Positions 51,590 to 61,571 of a DNA stretch of 64,000 bases are shown piece after piece (the stretch's first letter is position 1; every line of letters begins with the position of its first letter). A program made the position numbers and the translations under genes. The notes below the pieces were generated by a model that saw nothing but the letters and a program-made list of their open reading frames with translations, did not search any database and had not been told where the DNA came from. The stretch is from Phytophthora colocasiae (Eukaryota; Oomycota; Peronosporomycetes; Peronosporales; Peronosporaceae): NCBI GenBank assembly GCA_018806915.1, contig JAGKQI010000086.1, positions 62,001-126,000 of the forward strand. The letters are read 5' to 3'.

Positions 51590-51915
51590 AGTGTTGATAG
51601 TGCGGGCTAGAACTTGAGGGTTTGAAGGCGAAATGAAGAGTGAGAGAAAATGAAGAAACTAGTGAAGCTGCCATTCGTTGGAAGTGAGTACAGATATTGA
51701 ACAGCATCATGCTTGTTATCAATTAATGGCGTGGCATGGGTATGATCACGCCAAGAACAGCGAGACGACGAATTACTCGGCGATGCTACACATTTACTTG
51801 ATGTACATCATAGTGTTTGTACGTTTTCCGGGAATACTAGTCTCGAAAAACGTGCTCGCAAAAGGTAAACAGTACGTGTAGCGCAGCCAAAGCAGCCAGC
51901 CCGTACCAGCTAGCT
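51590..51915. promoter_or_regulatory. 5' region of the intact RXLR gene
   Basis: The first 120 bp resemble the 5' flanks of the paralogues (TTGAGGGTTTGAAGGCGAAATGA, then GTGAAGCTGCC, then TATTGAACAGCATCAT), so a promoter was duplicated together with the genes. The remainder shows no motif. Confidence 0.5.
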
Positions 51916-52027
51916 GATCAAATACAAAGGCTCGATACACAGATCTTTCAGGAATTGCTGTCAATGTTGACGTTAGATCTGTGTATCGACTCGATACACA
52001 GATACTATCGAGCCTTTGTATTTGATC
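51916..52027. repeat. 112-bp inverted repeat with nested hairpin
   Basis: GATCAAATACAAAGGCTCGA at 51916 is repeated in inverse at 52008-52027. In addition GATACACAGATC, ATCTGTGTATCGA and TCGATACACAGAT occur in alternating orientation inside, so two alternative hairpins can form. No TSD is clear. Possibly a small MITE. Confidence 0.75.
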
Positions 52028-52077
52028 TGGCATGATCAAATGATAAGATGATACAGTAAAAGTGAAGTGCTGTGCCG

Positions 52078-54087
52078 TTAGTTGCGTTGCCCTAACTGGT
52101 CTCCTGCCACAGTCTCGTCCGTGTTTTCCGCTATAACCTTGAGCGCCATAATGTCATCGTTGACGTTGCAGATAGTCGACAGTCGGTCTGCGAAGAAGTC
52201 CATGGCGACATACAAAGCCCATGTGGACGGCAACGAGCTCACACCGAAGACCGTCTTGTACATCGTAGACATGAGCACCATACCGCCGTTCGGAACCGGC
52301 GGTGTACCGGCACAAGCCACGAGCGTGAGGAAGAAGATGACTACAAGCCGCAGAAACGTGAGTTCGTCACCGTTGCCAGACGATTCGGCCAGGAAGATAA
52401 TGCCGATGGGATAGTACCAGCCAGATCCAGACATGTTGGTGACGACACCGATGGAGACCACGAACGTCGCGATCGACTGAGAGCACACGCGCGCCTTCTG
52501 CACGCACCCGAGCGTCACGGGAGCTGTAGCCAGCGACGATGACGAGCCGAACGCGAACAGATACGAGCGGATCATGTGGTGCATGTGCGCGTACGGGTTG
52601 CAGCGCGCCAGCAGGAAGATCACGAACGGGTACACGACCAAAATCTGAAGTGCTGCGGCGGAGATACACGCCACCAAGAACATGTAGACTTTGGGGAGCT
52701 GTGTCACGGCATCTTGGTTAGACGCGAAGGCACCCGAGATGGTGGACACGACGGCCACCGGCGTGATCCAGATGACCCACTCCATGGCCAGGAAGAACGT
52801 GTTGCGCAGCTGTAGTAGAACCAGGTACAGGTAGTTCACGCGTCGCGTCTTGGAGAAGTAGCTCCGACCTGCGATGGATCCTAAAATCATGGCAAACGTG
52901 ATGATAGCCAGCAGATCACCGTCAGCGAGAGACGAGAAGATGTTGTCGGGCACAACAGACTGGAGCGTCGAGATAAGCTGTTTACTCAGCGTCAGATCCG
53001 TGATGACCGCGTCACTGTTCGTTTCAAACACTTCGTTGACATCTTCCAGCACGAACGCGTTGTCCAGAGACAGATCCGTCGCATTTGAAGAACAGGTGAT
53101 GCTGCTGTTGCTCTGCATCTCCAGCATCAGTCCGTTTGGACACGTTAAACCTACAGCGTTGGCGTCGGGACTGGCGAACTTGTTCTTCAAGCGGAATAGC
53201 GGTCGAAACACGAACGCCACACTGATTCCCAACGCTGTCGACACAACCCACCCAGTTGCGAAGATCTTGAGCGTCTGTAGACCCACGATCGACACTTTAC
53301 CCACGAACACAATGTCGCCAACAGCTACAGCCACGGAACAGAACACGTAGGGAACCACGAGAGCATTGACAGCTCGGAGGAACAAATCTCCAGGCAGAGA
53401 AATCCACTGCGCTGCAATGTCCGACACGCCAACGTGAGCGAACACGATACCCAGTGCGAGACCCACCATGGCGCCGATGATCATGTACCGTACCGACAAC
53501 TTCAAGTTGCTGCCGTTGCCGCGGAATCCCTTGGTCGGATCTGGTCGCGCTTCATCCGGCGGTGGGTCTGTACTAGAGATGAACGGCATCGCTGTCGGCT
53601 CCACGTTCGCGTAGTCAGTGGGAGCAGATAATGAATTGGACAAAGTGTTGTCCGGCGCGTTCTCCTTCATGAACCTCGCGACGGGGTTCGGATTCTGCCG
53701 ATTGGTCGTGAAGTTAGTGCGGATGCCGTCGGCCGGTTCGTACTCTTTGCTGTTCGTCGTGGTGGTCGCTGCACGGCGGCTCCCAGTTGTGAAGTCTGTG
53801 CGTAAGTAGGTGGTGGTTGGCGGCGGCGCTGCTTGAGGCTGAGGCTGAGGGGCAACGTGCTGCGGAATCGGGAGCATCGGTGGCGTCATGGGCACGAACA
53901 GGTCGGCCGAGTTGCCAGTCGAGCCGGTATGCGCCGGTTCTAGCTCATTATCTACTACAACCGGTTCCTGGTTTCGCTGACTTTGGCTTTGTCCGTCGCG
54001 AATGATGCGCTGCTGCTCTTCGTTCAGTAGCACGAGTGGCGCGGGCGGGCGCGCGCCGACGGCGTTCACGAAGACGTTGACAGGCAT
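52078..54087 (-). CDS. SLC1-type dicarboxylate/amino acid:cation symporter
   Basis: 669 residues, ATG at 54085-54087. A soluble N-terminal region of about 210 residues, Pro/Thr/Gln-rich with repeats like TDFTTGSR and TNFTTNRQ, precedes a transporter core of about eight membrane helices and two re-entrant loops. The core shows the serine-rich loop of the family (FGSSSSLATAPVTL) and, in place of the usual NMDGT, NMSGSGWYYP. The Asp of NMDGT helps bind sodium, so the change could alter coupling. The family imports glutamate, aspartate or dicarboxylates with Na+ or H+. The long extracellular loop between helices 3 and 4 (SNSSITCSSNATD) has N-glycosylation sites. The N-terminal extension is unusual for the family. 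Confidence 0.85.
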   Translation of the reverse strand: MPVNVFVNAVGARPPAPLVLLNEEQQRIIRDGQSQSQRNQEPVVVDNELEPAHTGSTGNSADLFVPMTPPMLPIPQHVAPQPQPQAAPPPTTTYLRTDFTTGSRRAATTTTNSKEYEPADGIRTNFTTNRQNPNPVARFMKENAPDNTLSNSLSAPTDYANVEPTAMPFISSTDPPPDEARPDPTKGFRGNGSNLKLSVRYMIIGAMVGLALGIVFAHVGVSDIAAQWISLPGDLFLRAVNALVVPYVFCSVAVAVGDIVFVGKVSIVGLQTLKIFATGWVVSTALGISVAFVFRPLFRLKNKFASPDANAVGLTCPNGLMLEMQSNSSITCSSNATDLSLDNAFVLEDVNEVFETNSDAVITDLTLSKQLISTLQSVVPDNIFSSLADGDLLAIITFAMILGSIAGRSYFSKTRRVNYLYLVLLQLRNTFFLAMEWVIWITPVAVVSTISGAFASNQDAVTQLPKVYMFLVACISAAALQILVVYPFVIFLLARCNPYAHMHHMIRSYLFAFGSSSSLATAPVTLGCVQKARVCSQSIATFVVSIGVVTNMSGSGWYYPIGIIFLAESSGNGDELTFLRLVVIFFLTLVACAGTPPVPNGGMVLMSTMYKTVFGVSSLPSTWALYVAMDFFADRLSTICNVNDDIMALKVIAENTDETVAGDQLGQRN

Positions 54088-54875
54088 TTATTTGCCTACC
54101 TGGTATGCTGATAAAGTGAGGGGGGTGTCAAGTTCCTCCTCAGAACGGTCTCCGGTATTTTCATCACTACCGGCTGGGCAGTGCCCAGTGGGCACAGCCC
54201 CACTCTATTCCTAGGGCTCGCGATAACAAGTCGGGATTAGCAGGCAAACAGCAACGCGAGAATCTCGCGTCGCTATCTCGCGGCGAGATTGGCCCACAGT
54301 TGAGAGAGTCGGAACTTCATCACATGCACCACTTGGTCGCCAAAGTGAGCCTACGAAGTGAAGGCTAGACACGGTGGCGGCCATTTGTATCGGTTGACCA
54401 TCGGTATCTCTTTCGTTGAAAGTCGAGTCCGATGATCCGATTTTGGTTCATGAGGTCAAAAGCAAGTTGTCCTCTTGCTCGAGATCCTTCTCCGTCTTGC
54501 GTGACGCAGCTCGCAGATGACGACAGTCCCAGTCGATAGATCGTAGGTGCATTTAACAGCGTCCACGCTAAAGCACACTCTGAGTTGACGTTGAAGAGCT
54601 CAGACATTTGACGTACGGCTCGTAGTGAACTCAAACTGCAAGTAATTGCATCTGGCACGAAGGTGGATGGATATTCGTCGTCCAGATGGCCAGTGCCAGC
54701 GTCAAAGGAACGTCAAAGGCGTCGGAGACCCACAAACGCACCGTTCCGACATCCAGAGATTGTGAGCGGTCAAAGAGCTCGGAAGTTCAGGGCTCGCACT
54801 GTCCGTCCAGACCCCATCGTGTGTGCACTGCCACACTACAATTCGATCCGAACCAGTCAAGACAAGACTCGTACA
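54088..54875. promoter_or_regulatory. Divergent region, symporter / small zinc protein
   Basis: About 790 bp between head-to-head genes. The small protein's frame is open to 54663 but the sequence there has no protein-like features. A CTCGCG-rich stretch lies near 54254-54284. No promoter motif could be fixed. Confidence 0.35.
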
Positions 54876-55262
54876 ATGGGACTCGACATCAAGTCGGTCA
54901 TCCAGCAGAAGACGCGGTGGGTGGCGTCCAAGCTATCACTGCGAAAGCTAAGCTTAAGATCCAGGAAAAGGTCGCGTAAGGCGGACACGACAGAGCTGCA
55001 GCCTGTGGCACTTGCCGGTGCAAGTCGAGGCTTTACAGGCTCTTCGACACAATGCAATCACTTCGCACGGACGCCTTCAGGAGCACAACACGAACAATGG
55101 ACGGACAGTTCAGGTGGAGGCAGTACACTCAGCGACGGTCGATGGAAGACCTGTCGGATGTGCGCGCGCAAGTTCTCACCGCTCAGTATGAGCCGCCAAT
55201 ACGCAGATTATTGTTCACTGGACTGTAAATCTGCCTTCATGCTCGGTCGTGGCAGTGCCTAG
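54876..55262 (+). CDS. Small protein with C-terminal treble-clef-like zinc finger
   Basis: 128 residues from the ATG at 54876. The N-terminal half is basic and Ser/Lys/Arg-rich (KLSLRKLSLRSRKRSRK), the middle is Ser/Gly/Thr-rich. The C-terminus has four Cys in the pattern C-x2-C-x16-C-x3-C (CRMCARKF .. YCSLDCKSAF), which resembles FCS/FLZ-like fingers. It could be an adaptor or nuclear protein. I know similar short oomycete proteins but no function. Confidence 0.65.
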   Translation: MGLDIKSVIQQKTRWVASKLSLRKLSLRSRKRSRKADTTELQPVALAGASRGFTGSSTQCNHFARTPSGAQHEQWTDSSGGGSTLSDGRWKTCRMCARKFSPLSMSRQYADYCSLDCKSAFMLGRGSA

Positions 55263-55399
55263 AGCGATAGGAGCTCATGGACATCACTACTGAAGTAAGA
55301 TAATATGGGGACGTAATGTATTCATGTAAGATAAATCATTACAGTTGTTTTCGGTGATCGACATGTCACTATGTCACTATTCTAGATTAAGCTGCTTAA

Positions 55400-56849
55400 C
55401 CCTTCTAACCCGAGCCGTTATTCTGTATTCTACAGAATAAGCAATTATCTTGATTAAAGTATGAACGATAACCTGCGAAAAGTATGCCGTTGGAAGCCCT
55501 TTCGTGCTCGGCGAGGCATATTCTGTACATAAAGTGTACATCATCGGCTATAGCATGCACAATGTATCCAACATCTGCGAAACTGGCGATCTCCTATTGG
55601 CTCCCTGGCGGACAAAACATGTTCAAAACCTCTCACTCGGCAACCCCCGTCAAATTTGGAAACGACTCTGTACTGTGCGGCACTCTTGGCGCCAACCAAC
55701 CATCCGCAAAAAGCGCGCGATGTGAAATGCGCGCGAAGAGGAAGACTTGCCCAGTTCCTAACTAACGGAGTAGTGAGGAGGAACTGGGCAAATACTTCTC
55801 TGCAGGCTCCAGCAAGACCTACTGCAAAGTACGTGGTGCTAACTAGTAAAGCACCACTTGAGTTATTCTGTAGCATCCCGGCTTACGGCTGTGCTCCTCA
55901 TTGTATGTGATCTATCCATACTCTGGGATATCGCAGAGATCACCTGTCAAGTCAAAGTTACTAGTTTCCGGAACGTTGTCATTTATTTCCAGGTCTTCTA
56001 CATCTTCTTCTACACTTTCCTCAAGTGGACCACCTCGTTGTCTGCCATAATGTCTTCTTCGTCGGCGTTGGAATCGGAATCGCTGACATCAGCGGTCTCC
56101 ACGAGATTCACGTCATCGATAGCCTGTAGAGCCAAACAGTCGCTCCTTTCGGAGCCTCTCCATGAAATTGTCGCTACCAAACACGTCCGAGTCGATGAGG
56201 CCGTCGGCTCCGTTTGGTTCATCGGTCTCGCTCTTTGCTTCTTCATCAGCAGCCATGCACTCACTTGAATCGAATTCTGGATCATCCGGAAAAAAGGAAT
56301 TGGTCGCGCCGTCTTGCTCCGTATCATCCGGTATAGCTGCTGGTAGTTCACCTGTAGCGCCCCACCTCCTCTGTGTCGACAACTGTGGTGGCACAAAAAT
56401 AAGCCACTAACCTTCAAAGAAGTTTATGCCACGTCTGGCTTCGTCGAGACGGCCCTTCACCCCGGCTTCACGTAGCGTTGATTCTAGGTCATCCCTGTCG
56501 GCTTACGAGCCTTCCAGCCTTCCTCGCAGATCTCGCGCCATAGTTGCTTGAACGGCATCTCTGCTGGGCCGTTCATTTTTTCGAATGACAATGTGAGGTA
56601 GCTTCTGACACGTGAACCGATGGGCTTTCGACAGAATTTTCAAACCTGTTGGGGATTTATATGCGTCTTTCTATCCTCCTTGAATAATACCCGTCTATCA
56701 TCCCATCGCCGATCTGTTAGGAAAGTGGACTGATCCAGACACCATACAATAATCTTCATGCGGAGTTTTGGAGCGCTGATGAGTTTGCTGGATATTAAAT
56801 CCTGTACAATATATTATTCTGTAGGATACAGAATACCGGGTTAGAGGGG
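55400..56849 (-). mobile_element. piggyBac-like element flanked by TTAA
   Basis: Left end CCCTTCTAACCCG and right end CGGGTTAGAGGGG are inverted repeats, each flanked by TTAA (55396-55399 and 56850-56853), the diagnostic piggyBac target duplication. Next to each TIR is the palindrome-like ATTCTGTATTCTACAGAAT (variant at the right end). Total 1450 bp, too short for a full element. Confidence 0.85.
56010..56579 (-). pseudogene. N-terminal remnant of a piggyBac-like transposase
   Basis: On the minus strand from about 56579 the sequence reads MPFKQLWREICEEGWKARKP and then, after a small frame change, VKGRLDEARRGINFFEG. An acidic Asp/Glu/Ser-rich region follows to 56010. This is the usual N-terminal layout of oomycete piggyBac-type proteins. 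The catalytic DDD domain is missing. Confidence 0.6.
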
Positions 56850-56882
56850 TTAAACCATCAGTAGTTTTCCTAGTATTAAGCT

Positions 56883-58086
56883 ATGGCCAAGTCGACGAAT
56901 CCCATGGAGGCGTATCGCCGCGAGCAGAAGAAGAAGGAGCTAAAGAAGCTTCGACATGACAGACAGAAGGATAAACAGGCTAAACTGAGCTCTATGGACC
57001 CATCGGAGCTCCAGCAGCAGCTTAAGAACTTGGAGCGTCAAGTGTCTTTAAACCCTACGGATGGACCTACACGTAAGCGTAAACAGGAGCTGGAGGATAC
57101 GTTACGGGCGGTAGTTAAGAAGCAGAAGGAGATGAAGGACGAGGAGCAAAAGAAACAGGCAGGAGCTCCTCCTCCTCCGCTAATGGTGAGTTGTAGATTA
57201 GAAAAAACAAGTCTAGATAGTGTGACTGACTCTGTTGCTGGTTATTAAGACGATGAAAGAGCTGACAGCAGCCAACAAGGAGAAGTTCCAGAATCCAGAG
57301 AACTCTATCTACTACCACCCGACGTTAAACCCCTTTGGAGCACCACCACCCGGAAAACCACAAGTGTATCGAGATGGAACTGTCGTTGGCGTAGCTGCAG
57401 CTAGAGGACCACCGAAGCAAGGAGGATACTCAGACAGACCACAGCAACGAGGCTTTCGTGGCCCTCCACCACCTAGAGGGCAAGGCTTTCGAGGTCCACC
57501 TCCATCCATGCCGAGAGGGATGGCAAGACGACCAGGAAAGCGACCACCACTACCATCCGGACCTCCACCTCCAGGTACGATCCAGGTTCCAATGAGACCA
57601 CCTCTACCGACTGGAGCTCTTCCGATGCGACCTCCTCCACCTCCTCCTGTACAAACTCAAGTGCCTCCTCCACCGCCTCCACCCTACCTGACTGAGGATT
57701 CAAGTGCAGGTATCAACGCCGTCGCAGCTCCGTACCCTCCTGAATTGGAGAACAGTGAAGACAGCGTCGTAGCTCCGTATCCTCCTCCGAATGACTTCAA
57801 CCAAAAGGACGAAGAAATGGACGAAGAGGCAGCTGAAAGTCGAGCGCAACTCCGTTCTCTGGTACCTGTAGCTCTCCGTGTTCAACGTCAAGCAGCTCCA
57901 AGCTCCAGTGTGGCCAATATCGGTAATACGCCATCCGTTCCAGCTCCTCGACCCGTTCCAGCCCCTCCAGCACCTCGACCACCCGTTAACATTGGTCTTT
58001 TACCATCTACAGTCGAATCTAGCGACAAAAACTCCGTTTCGAACGAATTCGACGCCTTCATGGAGGAAGTCAAGGAATTGCTCTAA
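56883..58086 (+). CDS. WBP11: WW-domain-binding protein 11 (splicing factor)
   Basis: Two exons, 56883-57185 and 57250-58086, across a 64-bp GT..AG intron; 379 residues. The N-terminus has the WBP11 signature (STNPMEAYRREQKKKELKK) and a long Lys/Glu helix. After the intron comes YYHPTLNPFGAPPPGKP, then a large Pro/Gly-rich part with PPPP and PPGP runs that in other eukaryotes bind WW and SH3 domains. The C-terminus is a short conserved acidic helix (FDAFMEEVKELL). WBP11 works in the spliceosome with PQBP1. Without the intron the first frame would stop within 25 codons. Its stop lies only 58 bp upstream of the MCM9 start. Confidence 0.85.
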
Positions 58087-58144
58087 AAACTATAACAATG
58101 AATGTAGCCATGTTCCTCGCATACAAGTTTCAAGTCAAACAAAA

Positions 58145-60757
58145 ATGTCGGAAAGTTACGATGATGAAGCTACAGGTGCTCGCTTCGAGCGTCTCTCACC
58201 GCAGTACCAGGCCGCGTTCGCGCGATTCCTTCGGCGAAACTACCGACCAGATCTGCAGCTACTTCACCGCCGCCTGCGTTACGTCTCGACGCCTCTAGCG
58301 GCTCGAACCGAGACACCTGAACAGAGTGTATTAGCCTATAGTCAGCGGATTTGTGCGCAGAGACTTTTGGACTTCGATGCTCCACTCGGAACGCTGTTAT
58401 TCCGTCACCCAGAGCAACTTTTGCCTCTATTCCATCAGGCTCTAGCGAAGGAAGTGAGTTGCAATGCTGGGGAGCCACTAGAAGGTGGTGGGCTACCGTC
58501 GATTCCGTTGAAAGCTAGACGGAAACTTAAAGTGCGAGTGGAGAACCTACCACCCGTGCCTCCACTTAGGAAAGAAGCTATTAGTGCAATTCGATCCAAT
58601 GATGTGAAGCAATTCATTCAAATTGCAGGTACAGTCGTGCGTACAGGGATGATCAAGGTGCAGGAGACGGAGAGAGAGTACCAGTGCTGTAACGCTCGGT
58701 GTGGCCACCGGTTCCTAGTGAAATCGGATCCGGAACAGGGAAACATGCTGGAGATCCCGAAAGTCTGTCCATCGGATAGTACGGGGGATACAAGTAGTGG
58801 TGGCAAGAAGCCGTGCAAGTCAACGCAGTTCATGCCGGTCGGCGGCGCGGATGGCCTCGTCGTGTCGGACCACCAGGTGATCAAGATCCAGGAGCAAGCG
58901 TCCAAGTTAGGTGTGGGTTCCATACCCAGATCCATCCTCGTGGTGCTGGAAGACGATCTAGTGGACTCAGTGAAAGCTGGGGATCAGGTGGTAGTCGCTG
59001 GGATCTTGATGCGCACGTGGAAACCGTGCATACGCGGCGTGCGTTGCGACCTGGAGACGACAATCAACGCCAACAGCATTCGGGTCAAGAACGCGTCAAC
59101 GTCTCAGGTGATGGTCACCGAGGAGCTTCGAGCAGAATTTGCCCAGTTTTGGGCCAAGCACAAGCAAGACCCAGTACGTGGACGCAACGAGATCGTTGCG
59201 AGTATTTGTCCAAAGGTCTACGGGTTGTTCATGGTCAAGCTGGCGGTGGCGTTAACAGTGATTGGAGGCGTCTCGTACGTGGATGAAACAGGCATGAAGA
59301 CGCGAGGCGAGCCGCATATGCTGCTGATCGGCGATCCGGGCACAGGCAAGTCGCAGTTCCTCCGCTTTACGGCGGAGTTGAGTCCGCGCTCCGTCCTCAC
59401 GACGGGGATCGGAACTACCAGCGCCGGTTTAACCTGCACAGCGGTCAAGGATGGCGGTGAGTGGATGCTGGAGGCAGGCGCGTTGGTGCTGGCAGACCGC
59501 GGCGTGTGCTGCATCGACGAGTTCAGCAGCATCCGCAGCAACGACCGGACATCGATCCACGAGGCGATGGAGCAGCAAACGCTGAGTGTGGCCAAGGCTG
59601 GACTAGTCTGCAAGTTGAACGCACGCACGACGATCTTCGCCGTGACGAACCCAAAGGGCCGCTACGATCCGACAGCTGATGTGTCCGTGAACACGAGCAT
59701 TGCCAGCCCATTACTCAGTCGATTCGATCTGATTCTCGTGCTGCTAGATCGGATGAACCCACGATGGGACCAAGTCGTGTCCTCCTTCATCCTCAAGCAA
59801 GCAGTTGGAACCAGTACCATCATGAAGGAAGAGGCCGAACGCGAGGGAGAAACGTCCTTCGATTCCGTTAATACTCCGCGTTCAAAGGAAGACTCGACGC
59901 TGTGGAGTATCCAGAAGTTGCAGGCGTATATCTGCCACGTGAAGGACAGGTACCAGCCGCAATTAACTCGCGCAGCGATGATGATTCTTCAGCGCTACTA
60001 CGAGCGCCAACGTGCATCTGATAGTCGGAGTGCCGCGCGTACAACGATCCGCTTGTTGGAGAGTCTCACGCGACTGGCGCAGGCCCATGCGCGGCTCATG
60101 TGCCATTCGGAAGTAGCTGTAATGGACGCGGTCGTTGCAGTGTTCGTCATGGAGGTGAGCAAGTCGACGGACAATTGCTCCGATATGCTGGAGGGAGGCG
60201 TGGAGTCTGTCTTGCATTCGAATTTCTCGGACGACCCGCAGGGAGAGTACGCGCTGCAGGAAAAGCTAGTTCTTGAGTATCTCTTGCTGCAGGAACTGAG
60301 TACAACAAGCAGCAGTCAATCGCAACCGTCTCCATCACAGCCAACGACCAGTTCCCAACAAAGATCTGACTCCGTTCCACACGCTACTACTGAATACGAA
60401 GAGGAAGATCACTTTGCGTTTGCTGAAAACCAGTACATGTACCATCCAGCGGCTGAAGATCGGCAGGTCGCTACGGGGAAGCGGTCGTGGTCAGGCAGCC
60501 AGCCGCACAACGGACAGAAGCAACGACGTGAGGATCCTCCTTCTCAGCAACCAGAACCTTTCATCCCTTCGTCCATTCCACAGCACGAAATTGACGATGA
60601 GGACTTGGATATCATGGATGACTACCGTCGAGGCATACAGCAAAGCCAGCACGCAGAAGAACAGCCCCGTGCCCCACCAAAGTCGCGATTCAACTTTGGT
60701 CGCTGGAGCCAGCAAGCCGAGGCCAGTCAATCTATCATCAGCAAGTGGAAAAAGTGA
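58145..60757 (+). CDS. MCM9: MCM9-type helicase
   Basis: 870 residues in one exon. The N-terminal domain has a zinc finger near residues 180-235 (CCNARCGHRF, then CP and C), followed by the MCM-specific block VGSIPRSILVVL. The AAA+ domain contains the Walker A GDPGTGKSQ at about 396, the Walker B CCIDEFSS, VTNPKGRYD (sensor 1) and the arginine finger in SPLLSRFDLI at about 522. The Ser-Val-Leu-Thr-Thr-Gly-Ile-Gly-Thr-Thr-Ser-Ala-Gly-Leu-Thr block and overall order fit MCM9, the partner of MCM8 in homologous recombination and mismatch repair. The C-terminal 170 residues are low-complexity, Gln/Ser-rich. Start chosen at the first in-frame ATG after the WBP11 stop. Converges on Ssu72, 37 bp away. 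Confidence 0.9.
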   Translation: MSESYDDEATGARFERLSPQYQAAFARFLRRNYRPDLQLLHRRLRYVSTPLAARTETPEQSVLAYSQRICAQRLLDFDAPLGTLLFRHPEQLLPLFHQALAKEVSCNAGEPLEGGGLPSIPLKARRKLKVRVENLPPVPPLRKEAISAIRSNDVKQFIQIAGTVVRTGMIKVQETEREYQCCNARCGHRFLVKSDPEQGNMLEIPKVCPSDSTGDTSSGGKKPCKSTQFMPVGGADGLVVSDHQVIKIQEQASKLGVGSIPRSILVVLEDDLVDSVKAGDQVVVAGILMRTWKPCIRGVRCDLETTINANSIRVKNASTSQVMVTEELRAEFAQFWAKHKQDPVRGRNEIVASICPKVYGLFMVKLAVALTVIGGVSYVDETGMKTRGEPHMLLIGDPGTGKSQFLRFTAELSPRSVLTTGIGTTSAGLTCTAVKDGGEWMLEAGALVLADRGVCCIDEFSSIRSNDRTSIHEAMEQQTLSVAKAGLVCKLNARTTIFAVTNPKGRYDPTADVSVNTSIASPLLSRFDLILVLLDRMNPRWDQVVSSFILKQAVGTSTIMKEEAEREGETSFDSVNTPRSKEDSTLWSIQKLQAYICHVKDRYQPQLTRAAMMILQRYYERQRASDSRSAARTTIRLLESLTRLAQAHARLMCHSEVAVMDAVVAVFVMEVSKSTDNCSDMLEGGVESVLHSNFSDDPQGEYALQEKLVLEYLLLQELSTTSSSQSQPSPSQPTTSSQQRSDSVPHATTEYEEEDHFAFAENQYMYHPAAEDRQVATGKRSWSGSQPHNGQKQRREDPPSQQPEPFIPSSIPQHEIDDEDLDIMDDYRRGIQQSQHAEEQPRAPPKSRFNFGRWSQQAEASQSIISKWKK

Positions 60758-60794
60758 AACTAATAGCAGCATTCAGGTCAGTCTCTTATCCAGT

Positions 60795-61571
60795 CTACAC
60801 GTGCATCAATGAGTACAGCAAATGCAGGTTCTTTCGACTCTCGAAGTCCTGGATGGCGTCGATAATGCCGTCGTCCAGACTAGTCAACGTGTCAATCTAC
60901 AGTACCAACATTTGTCAAAGATCATATCAACCTTGATGAATCAACTACAGAACACGTACCGCTCGACACAGCTCCAGCGCCAATGAACCGCCCACTTTGG
61001 CGTGTTCAGGCGTGTCTTTCGTGTCCAAACAGAGCAAATGCAGTGGTCTCCAGGTCGTCGTAGGCTCATTCCCAGCACCAGTCGGGCCTCCAGCTGCCCC
61101 GCGCAACTGTAGATCTTCCAGGACAATCTCGAAAATGCGGTCGTCGAAGCAGAGCACCACGTCCAGACCCTGCAGCTCCTTAACACTCAGGTCCTGCCAC
61201 CTTTGTGGACACTTCTTGGTCAGCATATCTCGCTCCAGCATGGATAATACACCATTCCGCTTGAACCTATAGGCATGATAGTACCAACATTTGTCAATTA
61301 GATATTTTTAGACAGCATAGTGAATTCAAGTCAATGGTAAACTTTACAGCTCAGCATTCTCGCCCTTTAATTCCCGATACATTGTCTCGTAAGGCGTGAA
61401 GAACTCGTAGATGCGCGGATCGTCACGAGACGGACCAGGGAAGCGCACGCGATTGCCAGCACCGAAGCTGCACACACGGAGGCCAGCGGCGTGCAGGTGG
61501 TCGTGCGCCTCCGTGCTGCGATTCACGTTGTTGGCGCACAGCATGGCGAACATCGGCCGTGTCTCCGTCAT
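60795..61571 (-). CDS. SSU72: Ssu72 RNA polymerase II CTD phosphatase
   Basis: Three exons on the minus strand: 61348-61571, 60960-61266 and 60795-60896. Introns are 81 and 63 bp, GT..AG; the joined frame is 210 codons plus stop. The phosphatase loop C-x5-R-S is CANNVNRS (Cys12, Arg18), followed by the AHDHLHAAG helix. Further family blocks are VRFPGPSRDDPRIYEFFTPY, VVLCFDDRIFE and the C-terminal ..FESRKNLHLLYSLMHV. Ssu72 removes phosphate from Ser5/Ser7 of the polymerase II tail and works in 3'-end processing. The last exon was placed by its acceptor CTGTAG and the frame; without it the protein would lack the last helix. Confidence 0.9.
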
